Below are positions 13,101 to 25,100 of a stretch of 64,000 bases of DNA, one piece after another (positions within the stretch are counted from its first letter, which is position 1; the number at the start of each line of letters is the position of its first letter). Under the pieces are notes generated by a model. It was not told the origin of the DNA, did no database searches, and saw only the letters and a program-made list of their open reading frames with translations. The position numbers and the translations under genes were made by a program. Where the stretch lies: assembly GCA_023053575.1 (NCBI GenBank), contig JAKZAP010000017.1, forward strand, positions 8,811,501 to 8,875,500, given 5' to 3'. The DNA is from Branchinecta lynchi (taxonomy: Eukaryota; Arthropoda; Branchiopoda; Anostraca; Branchinectidae).

Positions 13101-16100
13101 GCTAAAGCGTGCAAACGCTGGTCTACAGCTGTTAAAACTTCTGGCTAAGTTCCAAGTACCTAATTCCCATCTTGTCCGAATTTACGTTTCTTTCATTCGA
13201 TCCACTTTGGAATACGCGGCTGCTGTTTGGCACTTTGCCCTTACTGCCGAACAGTCACAACAAATAGAAAGAATACAGAAACGTGCACTCCTAATAATAA
13301 GTCGTGAGCCCAAAGTTCCCTTTCTGCTCTCTTAAAAAAGTTTAAGATGGAAACCCTTGAGAGTCGGAGACTGCGGCTGAGCTTAGCGGTTGGTCATAAG
13401 CTCCTCCACCATCCTGTTCTATTCGATATCCTTCCCCCTCCTTATGAAAACACAAGAAACCGACAGGAGAGGGTCGCAAGTTCAAAGGTTCCAAAGTTGT
13501 CCCCCGTACCTGCAACACATACGCGGTACCAAAAAAGCTTCGTTCCGAGTTTCACCAAAATTTATAATGAGGGTGGTAGCTGTCTGTGATATTATCCCAA
13601 CGTCCGTGTTCTGTTTTTGGTTTTTATTTATATACTATAATAGGTATGTGATGACGAATTGATGATTATTGTATATACTATAAAATGTGCATTATACGAC
13701 GTAATAAATTGACGTAATACCCAAATTTGGCATTGCCATGATAGTGGTTTTTTGAAATAAATTCGTTACTTACTTACTGACAGTTACTGCATTCTACTGC
13801 ATGCTACTATTAGCAAGACTGGATGCGACTATAGCAAGACAGGATACACATTAAATGATAGTTTTCTTTACTATTACATATCAATACATGCAACTTTTTC
13901 GTACGACTATCATACAACTACGCAGGCGTGTCCCTTTTTCTGTAGTGAACTTTAGTGTTCTGTGTTCTTTTTCACTGTTTGTACTCCGCTATTCTGTCTT
14001 TTCAGCGGGTTATAAAAACAAATAAATAAAATAAATAAATAAAATAAATAAATAAAAACAACTATACGCAGTCTAGAAATTTTTCATAGGGTAGGGTGGA
14101 ACACGCTCTTAATTATTAGGTTCAGGCCTTCTGACTATGCCACCGCAATGGAAGATCTACACTGCCGTGTCCTTAATTTCAGCCGACACTCCATGATAAC
14201 CGTCCAGAGGTGACTGGTCACACCCTGTGGTTTAGTCTTTTTCCGAACCGTTTTGGGTCTGGAAAATAATGATCCGACTATGGACTCGGACTCACCACAT
14301 TCAAACTGTAATAGGACTTTATGTATCTGGCTAGAACGGAAATTCATCTGTTACAGCTCGAGTGTGTGTGTGGGGGGAGGGGAGGGGGGACACAATGAAA
14401 AATGTATCTCAAAATAGTAGTATGAAGTTTTACGAAGAAGCATGCAGTGCGAACCGATGCTACTACATGCTTCTATGTCAAGGCTACCGTGTTACTGCAT
14501 TCTACTATTAGCAAGACTAGATGCTACTGGACTGTTCTGCTTAAAGTTGGCCCAGCATGAGGCACATTAAACGATATTATTCTTTACTATTACATATCAA
14601 TACATGCAACTTTTTGTACAACTATCGTACAACTACGCAGGCTAGACATTTTCATCGGGGACTTTCAGTGTGCTGACTTGAGTGTGTTATGAGTTCACTT
14701 TTATATTTTACTTGTGTATTTTATTCATACTCCGCTGTTACGCAAAAAGCGGGTCACAAATAAATAAACAAACTTTCAGTGTGTCGCCAACCTACGTCGA
14801 ATAAAGAACCGTCGTTTACTTAAACATCTGCCAAATTCGTAACGCTGCCAGTAAGAGCAGTTAAAAAGTCGTAATACCCATTATAGGTTGACGTAGTATC
14901 GCAATTGAAGTTACTGTGTCTTTGAGCTGTACTGAATTCACCGTTTTATCAGTTAGTTTATGCTCTGAACAGTTTTTGTCATTATGATCATACTCAAATA
15001 GTCCTCAAGCTCTTATTCACAATCATCGTCAGACATATCAATTGTTTTCTATCTCATACAACTGGAGGCACAGCTCGCGATATGCCAAGGAGGCGGCCAG
15101 TGTTCTTGATCAGCATCAATTTCTTGTATCTGCGATTGATTCTGGTATGTTTCTGGAGATTTAGAAGCGTTCTTCATACAGAATGACGAAAGCTAGTGCC
15201 AAAAACATCCCAAGGGAAGGAAAATAAACACAAAATTACCTCAAATTCGTCCATAACATCTTCATCACTCAAAATCTCCTCAAAATCCTCCGCTTCAATT
15301 TCTTCCATCTCTACCGGTTCTTCAAGGCGGGGAGGAGCCTCTGGTACATATTCTTCGCGCTGTGGTTCCACCGGTGTTGCCATCTTAACCAACCTTCGGT
15401 CCTGGTAAAGCTCCTCTGATGTGGGAGACTGGATTTCTGCCATACGACCTGCAAAGTCAATAGTGGTATTTATCCACTCTTCCGATTTAGCCAGTCAATT
15501 TTGTTATACGGCCTGTGAAGTTATTCTGAGTAATTTTTCCGCTTTCCAGATTTGCCACTTGTTTCTGTCGAATGTCCGTTAAGTAATTTTGAGTCAGACC
15601 ATGCCATTTTGTCTGCGTCTGGTTTATAACCTGTATTTACAAAGACTGATTTTAAGCAAATGAGGATGGATTACTTTCGATATTGTAAATTCCTTTTGTA
15701 CTTCCCCATATCGGTCCGAAATAGACGCTTTGTAGATCGCTACGGAGCTAGCGATATCTTACGTTCGCTGGAAAATGGTGCTGACGCGTGTTTCCGCCTA
15801 GCTGCGCACCACGGCCTCCGGCTTTTTCATTCAGTAATTTTTGTTGTTGTGTGTGCTATGTTGCACTCTCTTTATTTTCTTTTCTTTTCTTTGATTACTC
15901 CACTATCTTAAATCTTTACAGTGGATCACAAATAAATATTATATTTTTATATATTATTATTTATCTGCTCTCCAGATTTGCCATTTGTTGCTGCCATACG
16001 GTCTCAGTCGGAAGGTTCACAACAGATAAAATAAGGAAGCGCTGTTCCAACAGATAACAATAAAGATGTTCGCTGTTATGTTTTTCAACCGTTACACATT

Positions 16101-19100
16101 AAAACGATATACATACAAAGGAGCCAAAACACCACCGAAAAAAAAATCTGCAGACTTTCTTGTTTTTCACAGCGATATCGTGAAAGCAAGAACATACTTT
16201 TCCTGCACTGTCAGAAGTTTTACAACAGATAACACAAGGGATGCGTAGTTTCAACAGGCAACACTTGTGATGTGATCTGTTGTGATTATAAAAACCTTAC
16301 GCATTAAAAGTAATGCATAACAAGCATTGCCAGGAAGACCCGATTAGCCGCCGAAAAAGCACCTGCTGACTTTTTGTTTGTCATCATGTAATCGGAAAAG
16401 TCAGCAGATACCTTTTTCTGCAGTTTTTCGGCTCTTCCTGGCAATGCTTGTCATATATAGCGTTTTAGTGTTGGACGTCTGAACAACATATTACGTAACA
16501 TCCTAAGTGTTGTCTGTTGAAACCGCGCATCCTTGTGTTATCTGTTCTGAAACTTTGGACAGTGCTGCTAAGTCACTCTGGGTCATTTAAAGTGCGAGTC
16601 ATTTCAAGTCTAAGTCATTGTCTTCCTGGAATCGCCACTTCAATTCAATTTATCTTAAGACCGATAAAACGGTCAGACCGATTTGATGGTTCTAAGCCAG
16701 TCCGTAATAACACTATTTTTAAAATATCAGTTCTAAACAAAAAATAATTCAACATTAGTTCAGATACATCAAAAACTTGTCAAACATTTACGGGTAATAG
16801 GCTATAGTCTAATAGCTATCTTCAGCCCAAGCTTCAGCCCCTTCAGCTCCAAGGCGGGAAACGTGTCAGTTTTTCCAAAACTCGCGTAGTTCTCAGACCT
16901 CGGATTGGCCGATGGATATGAGTTGGCTCCTCCTTTGGGAGGATCTGTAAATCACATCTCTGGTACTAAACGGATCTGAGACCTCGGATTGGCCGATGGA
17001 TATGAGTTTGCTCCTCCTTTGGGAAGAACTGCAAATCACATCTATGGCGCTAAACGGATAAGTCAGCGATCGCAAGTTTGTTTTTCTTGGTTGATCCTGG
17101 AAAAGACCCAGGCCAAGAAGGGCCGAACTATTGCTAGAATAAATCTCCACTGTTTAGGGCCATCAGATATGGGGGCCTAACTTTCATGGCATACGTAACA
17201 AGACCAAAGTTTTCGATGGGATCCCAAAAGTTCAAATTTGATCCAGACAATTGGGTCTTGTCTTCGTCAGACTACTTGAACACTTTTACTATTAAAATTT
17301 AGAAACAGATTAAGGTCAAATAGCTAATCATTTGAGAAAACCAAGTCCAGATATGGATTCAGCATGTGTGTTTACCCCTTTAAGTCAATTCTATTCTGAC
17401 GAAGACTATTCTGAATTCCGGAACAACTTGTCCGGCAAAAAAAATAAAGCTCAAAAACGAATTCAGCATGTCTCCTTTCCCCTACGTCCAACCTCTAATC
17501 GACTTCAGATTAAACCTTTACTTTTAAAAAAATTTCCGGTTTCAACCGGATTCCGAGCGATCTATACGTCCAGTGAGAAAATGATCGTCATATGCGAATT
17601 CAGCATGTCTTCTTACCCGCAAATCGAACATCTTATCAAATTTAAATAAGACTATTACTTTAAAGGACACCTGAACAATGAAACTTGGACACACCATGGA
17701 GAATGCACTGACAGACATGGCCACGGAGAGCATTCTTCTCCTGAGCGTGACGTTGTCAAAATAGGGATGTTCGTTTATGGAGGTTTGCACATGCAGACTC
17801 CAAGACAAAAAGCGCAATTCATTCAAATCTTGTACAGCGCTGGCCGGATCATATTGGAATTTCTGCTAGATATACGTTTGGGCTTAACTAGCTAAAAATT
17901 ATTCCAGAAGACGGATTGATTGGAGCCATTTGTTCATTTCTAAATTTGTTCGGTACTGAAATAAGGACAGATGCAAAATGGAGCAAAAATCATAGCTTGG
18001 AAACACTATTTCGTATTTGGATTGGGTTTTCTGCGGGCAATGTTAACGGAAGTCATACAGATACGGATAATACTTGGTACTCTTCATTCAGGTGTCCTTT
18101 AAACAAATTCTCCGGTTTCGGCCCGATTCCGGCCGAACTAATTGTCCGGCGAGAAAATAATTTTCATGTTCGGACTCAGTGCGTTTCTTTGTCCCCAAAT
18201 CGAGCCTACAATCAACTTCATATTAAACTTTTACTTTTCACACATGTTTTCGGTTTTCGCCGGACTCCATAAACATTTTTTACTATAAAAAATTTAGAAG
18301 CAGATTAAGGCCAATGGTAATCACCTGAGATTTTTGTTCCCCTTAATTTCAAACCCCTCCACCACCCCTAAGAATAGAGCTACATAGCCCATCTTCGAAC
18401 TTGACCTGTATTTTGACCTAAAGAGTCCTCATGCCAAGTTTGATCAAAATATCTCAACCCCTTCGAGAGTTATCGTGCTAACAGACGGACGGACGGACAA
18501 CTTTTGCGATGTCATAGGTATCCCTCCACTTACGTTTTGGGATCCCAAAAAGCGAAGCGCTCGGAGGACAACATTAGTCCTGAATTCGCGGAAGTGCGCC
18601 CAGACCGGATCCAAATTCCAGAAATAAGTTAAGAAATCTAGGAGACCAAGATTAGAAAATTAAAATCCCGATAAACATCCAAGCAGTCACGGAAGCTACG
18701 ATAATGATAATGTGCCTGGACAGAATATTTTCAGTTTCAACAAAAGCATGCGCATCATGTACACGTTACGCCATTACATCCTATTTTGAAACTTTACAAA
18801 GTAGCAGGCCTAGCAGGCTCGACACGAGACAAAGACAGTGGAACGCTGCCTCCCAGAGACTATTAAGGCCACCCTTAAACTCCAGTTATCGTTACCTGAA
18901 ACCTTTCGTGTCCTATTAGCAAAGATGGAAGGTCTATTTTTATAACCGTCTTAACCGTAAATTACGATCCAATACGAGCTATTTGTGAAATAAATTAAAT
19001 AACCATGTAGATTATTTGAAGCTGAGTGGGTGACGATTCTCAAAACCAATTGGCGGATGTCTTTCCAAAACAGGGGGATGGGCTATTGAAACGCCCTTCC

Positions 19101-22100
19101 ATATCAGTTTGTAACGAACCGTTTTTAATTTTATATGAGTTCTTTCAACAATTTGACCGCTCAAAGAATCTACAACGAACAGCCAGCAACCCATATTGTT
19201 ATACCCTATACCAAACGCTGGGAATATCTAGTGTTTAACATAGCCAATGCTAAACGCTGGATACTCTATGATACATGCTGAATACATGGTGGTACCCTAA
19301 CCCTGACCTACACCAATACAAATAAATTCTGATAATAAACTCTGATTGGTTAATTTCTGACCTTCGCTCAAATCATCAATATTTGATTGGGTAATAGTAT
19401 CCAGCATTTGGAATGCTGGATACTTTTACCCAATCAAATTCCGGGAAGCAAAAGTTAAAGCTCCCTCCTGCGAATTGCAGTGTTGGGTATGACCGTTCAT
19501 TCGTCCCGTACTTTTGCCAAACTTTTAACAGTGACTTGACTTAAATTGTTACCCAAGTGTTTGTATTTTTGACGTGCCAGTGCTATTCGTTTTTGGATAA
19601 TCATGGCTAATTAATAAACTTGGAATAGTGTATCCAGCGTTAGGCATAGGGTATGCCAAACGCTAGATATATCCAACATTGGCATAGGGTATCCAAAATC
19701 ACGGGTTTGTTGTTGACTGCTTCCACTTACCAAGCGATGGAGGAGTAGGCGATCTGAGCAGAAAATCATGCTCTTGAGGCACTCGCTTCCTCCTATCCTC
19801 TTCTTCTTCAAACTCAGATGCTGAATGCTTCCTGTAGTTGCGCTCATGCACTCGACCCCTCTCACTAAAGTCAGCCTGTGCCTCCATCTCCACTTCGCTC
19901 TCAGGATGAAACTCGGCAACACTGACTGTCTCCTTATCAGGGACGAAGTCCAGATGTTGAGCAGCTTCGGACTGAAGAGGAACAGCAGAAGGTACTCGTT
20001 CCTCCACTGGACTTTCCACAACAACTGGTACTTCATTGCCATAGATTGCAAGAGTGACAATAGCGAATTTGCCGATGATCACCAAGCCATCGACACAGTT
20101 CTAGTATAAAAAAGGAAGCATGAAACTATGGAACAAAGAGTGGTCAAACGGTCTTTTCTTACTCGAAACGATCTTTTCACGGTGAAATGGTCCGGAAATG
20201 CTGTTTTTAGAAAATAGCCTACTAATACTTACCCCTTGAAAAGTTAAAAAAGTTACAACAATACCAAAAATATCGATGGGATCGTAAATAAATGTCATAT
20301 TTGATCTAGACAATTGGGTCTTGTAGATATTCGGTCTTCGCCAGACTCCATAAACATTTTTACTATAAAAAATTTAGAAGCAGATTAAGGCCAGTGGTAA
20401 TCACCTGAGAAGACCAAGTTCAGGTATGGATCCAGCATGTATGTTTACCCCTATTTACTACGTCATGTCTAGTTTAACGAAACTGATCGAAGATTCCTTC
20501 CTTATTATATTTGGCAGTGCAAAACGGATAGGCCAGCTGAATTTTATTAGAAATACGATTCGCAGTCAGCTTTCCATATTTCTGCCAAATTTCCGGTTTC
20601 GACCAGATAACGTCCGAGAGCAGGGCTCGACAGAATGCAGCAAATGCTCACGAACATCCACAACCACAAGATCAGTAGACGTCCGGGAACGAACACAGGG
20701 AGACGTTACCCTTAACAACTGAAAACGCACTGGACTTAAAGCGGCCGAGCTAACGAGCTCGTATCCCTGCCGGCGCCCAGTGATCGACATCTAGAGCGTG
20801 TTCCACCCTTCTAACAATAGTTACTATTAGTTACTATTTCCGTTCCATCCTCACGAAAAGTTACTACGCTGACCGTTCCAACCTTCTCGGAATAGTAACT
20901 AAATAGTTAATATTTGCTTACCATCATCGGGAGCGTAGTAACCGCAGTAACTACGCATCTCTGTAACGTGATTGGTCGAATTCGCCCGTGGCGTGATATC
21001 CTGCTGGAAAATAGAAAAATCGTTCCAGCCTTGACGGCAAAAAGCCAGAATTCGTGACGTCATGCGTAGTAACTACGTTAGGTAGGATGGAACACGCTCA
21101 TACTGTTATGAAGTGTTTTTGAAATTAAAGAACCTGAACCTGAGCCTAAAGAACCTGAACTGTGACAAAGTTTCGGATCAGCGTATACGCAAAAACGCTC
21201 AGCAACCCTAGTAAACTAAAGATAAGTACGCCATTTCTCACCTTTGTGTTGAAGTGAACATTTATATTAGAGTTTTGACTGTAATGTAAGGAGCCAAGGT
21301 GCTCAAACACACATGACGCAGGTTTGGCAAGATTGTTGACATACAAGTCTAGCACAAAGCTTGATGGGTTGGTAGCTCTGAAAGAAAGAGGGGAATACTG
21401 AACCCTAGCAAAGCCAGCATTTAAACCATAGTTGGCCTAAAATAATTACATCACTTTTATGTTGCATACTAAAGAACAAAAGAGTGATGGGTGGCTTACA
21501 AAAGTTCCAAGATGCGACAGAAAATGTTCGAGTCAGGTTGGGAACCAGGCTCAAGGCAGGTATAAAAACACTTGTGAGAGCAGTATTTCTTCAAAAGCTG
21601 CATCGTGCAAGATCGTATGCCTGCGCTCCCGATGTCATTTTTTGGTCCACACCAAATTCAACCTTATTGGTGGAGGTTGTGGTGAAAGTTATCCTGTGAT
21701 ACATCAACATGCCACCGATCTCTGACAGTTTTTGGAATTTTTAAAACAACTCAACACTCGACACAAGTCTATCTAGCTTCAAACGGAATAGATTTCTGCA
21801 GCTTTGTATCCAGATATCTGGGGCTGTGTATGTAGTGGTCTACTGATAGTACATTAAAACTCTAGTGTTCGAAAGCACAGACCCTAATTTATTTATTTGA
21901 AAGGGCTTCAAAACCGTACAATCTACAACCATCAATAGTTGCAGTAGGCTACGCTTTTGAAACTACTGCTTCTTAGACCTAATCCAATCGTCGGTTGATT
22001 CTATATGATAGGCCTATATGAGAGGTCAATCAAACTCACCCCATTCGGGATCCCCCAGGAAAGTCACCCTCTATTTTTGAGCCAAGCGGAATGACTCTCA

Positions 22101-25100
22101 CTTCTTTGATGGAGACTGGCCTCGGGAACTGAACAAGATCCAGGTTGACATCCTACAATAAAAGATGTAAGACTGATAGTAGGCTAAAGCTTGCAACCTT
22201 TACGCAGAAGCAGTTTTACGTATGCACATTTCTGACAATGCTGGTTCAATTGTAGTTTATGTGAGTGAACCAAAGATGCTGTATATGACAGTGCATATGA
22301 AATACTGTTAAATAGTTGTATCCAGAAACAAAACCAAAAATATTTATTATTTATCAGGAAATTCTGGAGGACTTCCTTAGACAGAATTACAGACAGACAG
22401 ACTAGCCAGCTAGCGTAGCCAACAGAAGGAGTGTCCAAACATCAGACTAAGTCTCAAATCCCCAGACAAGCCTTCCCTTTAGAATGCATGACTGAAGCAC
22501 TGAATGTGAAGCACTGCCAAAACTGGTTCAATTACTGGAAAAGCAATTTTTTCTTCTGTATTCTTAATATAAACAGAACCACTTCACTGCACTTATGCAG
22601 TTCACAAAAAGATTTTTTGTATTTTCTTTCTTTGGTCACATTTTTGCATCCCATTTGGGCATTTGATGATAATTTTGTTTATTCAGATTTGCAAGTCATT
22701 CCTAGCTTGAATTTCCTGCTGTTACCTAATAAACAGAAAAACAAATATTTGGAGTTATAAGCAGCAAAGCAACACCCTATTTAGCGGAGACTAGAGCAAA
22801 ATTAGAGCTACCCCTGTTTCCCATTGAACTTTCAGCAAAACTGGGTTTGATCTTTGCATCAACTTGTGACAGACAAAAGTTGGATGTTCCAAAATACAGC
22901 CATAATGCATTTAAGAATGAATTGACACCTTACAGGTTGCATATGCAATTCACAGAATCTGGAAATTAAAAAATATACAAAGAAAAGCTTATAGTATTTT
23001 GTTTTGGTACACAAGTTATTGCTTTGGCGATTTTTTGGATTAAACAAAAGCCTTTGATTGCATTGATTTCGACATCCTTTTTGAAACATTAGAAGGATAT
23101 GGGATAAAGTCAACGGTTCTTGAATGGATTTGGTGATATTTAACAAACAGACGTTGTAAAATACTTGCTAATGAACGTGTTCCTTGCCCATTTTTAAATA
23201 CAATATTAGTGATGGAGTATGGTTGAAGGGACAAAAAGAGGCTATCTTATCAGATCCATTCGATGTAAGTTGTGGGGTGCCCCAGGGATTGGTTCTTGGA
23301 CCGCCACTCTTTTTAATTTATGTGAATGACTTTTAGGCTGATATCCCCTTTGCCTATATAATAAATTTTGCGGACGACACTGTATTATTTCTCACACATA
23401 AAAACCGTGATCAACTAGTTACAAATGCCGAAGTGTGCCTTCAGGCAGCAACTGAATTCCTTGAAGAACGGTTGCTTTCCCTCAATGCAAAAAAGACGAA
23501 GTATATCATTTTTAAACATGGAAATGACCCAGTTTACGACAGCAAGATAAAAAGGGCAGACCACGAAGAAACTGAACGGGTTGACCACATTAAATATTTA
23601 GGGCTAATAACTGATGAAAAGTTGGATTGGGCAATCCACATTAAATTTCTCTGTATGAAGCTGTCAAGAGCTGCTGGTGTTCTCCATAGACTGAAATTTA
23701 TTTTTCCCAGAAAATATTACTGATTCTGTATTTCAGTTATTCCACTCATATCTTTTACATGGAACAAGCATTTGGGCTTCAAATTATAAGTCAGAATGGA
23801 AGCAAGTTCAAATTCTTCAGAATAAAGCTATATGTGCTATTTGCAAGGCTGAGCCTAGTCAGAGTGTGAAGCCCTTTCTAATAAAACTTGAGATACAAAA
23901 TGTGGCTTGACTTCGGGAAAAAAAAATTGCCGAAACTTTATATAAAGTAAGCACAAATACCGCACCTGAGTCGTTTATGTCGATTTTTCGAAGAAATTAT
24001 GAAATTCATCAACATAATACTCAACATGCATTGGAACTAGTTACAGAAACGAGATGTCTCACGTCATCTGGTTTTTCAATCAAATTTACCGGTCCGAAAA
24101 TATGGAATTATCTACCAAATACACTGAAAAATGCTAATAGCATACCAGAGTTCAAGAGTAAGATTAAAAGTTTCTCGTTGGAAAATATAGAATTAGATCC
24201 TAACTTTTTCTACCGTTAGTTCTCTATGTGTTTGTATTATTAATGTACGTTTGTTTCCTTTTCTTTTGCCTTTTTCTTCTTTTCTTTCTTTTTCTTTTCT
24301 TTTTCCTTGTATTTCTTTTCTTGACAAGTGAATGAATACTGTCACCAGTTACGGGCAGTGCTCACTTAGGGTGTAGTTAGTTTACAGTGTATGATTTGCT
24401 TTTTGTTAATAAACAAACTGAAACTGAAACTTTACACTGCACAGAGTTGAGTGTGCCATGCAATAAGGCTGCCCTTTCGAAGACAGAATTCAATCGGCAA
24501 AATCATGCTTTGTGTGTGACAGAGTAAAAAAAATGACTTTGCCAGTTGGCAAACTAATTCTTCACACATGACAAAGTCAAGAATGACTTTGCTGCCTCAA
24601 ATTAGCTAAACAAAATTCAGCCTTATCACATGGTTTGCTCAACTCGAAGCACGGGAAACTCAACTCTAAGCAGCGAGTTACATTCAAGAAGCTACAATGT
24701 ACAAAGTTGCATCGTATGCACAAAATCAAGACTAAAGAGAAAATTTGGTGTTTTTTACACACTCTTTGATCCACATCTGTTTTTCAGGGATATGCAGTCA
24801 CTAGCCTTTTACCTTCGGGGGACATCCAGTTTGCCAACAGGACTTGAAAATGTGCAGAAAAAAATGCTGTATTTTCAAGCAGCAACTTCGCTAATGTCTG
24901 TACCCAGGACAAACTGAAGCACAGCAGGTGAAATTTTCTGAATCCACCTATTTTTTGCAACGTTTAACTACTTTCCATGTAAATACTAGCCTTTAATTTG
25001 GTTCAAGGCCGCAAAAATTCCAAGCCTCAAACAGCAACAAATGTGGCCCCTTTCTTCTAAATAGTGCAACCTGCAAAATGCAGCAAAGGCAAAATTTTGA

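Larger units (their letters stand above)
12508..14087. mobile_element. ATGAAAAAT MITE, copy 1, with two insertions
   Basis: The ends ATGAAAAATTTATCTC (12508) and CTAGAAATTTTTCAT (14087) are inverted. The flanks of the inserted pieces match the simpler copy at 14395-14655 (CTACATGCTTCTATGTCAAG; CATATCAATACATGCAAC). It contains the RT element 12612-13782 and a retroposon tail at 13928-14062. Confidence 0.78.
12261..14107. mobile_element. GAGCGTGTTCC MITE, copy with nested insertions
   Basis: The left end AGCGTGTTCCACCC (12262) and right end GGGTGGAACACGCTC (14107) are inverted repeats. The first 240 bp match the intact 306-bp copy at 20794-21099. The interior is interrupted by another MITE (12508-14087), which holds further insertions. 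Confidence 0.8.
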
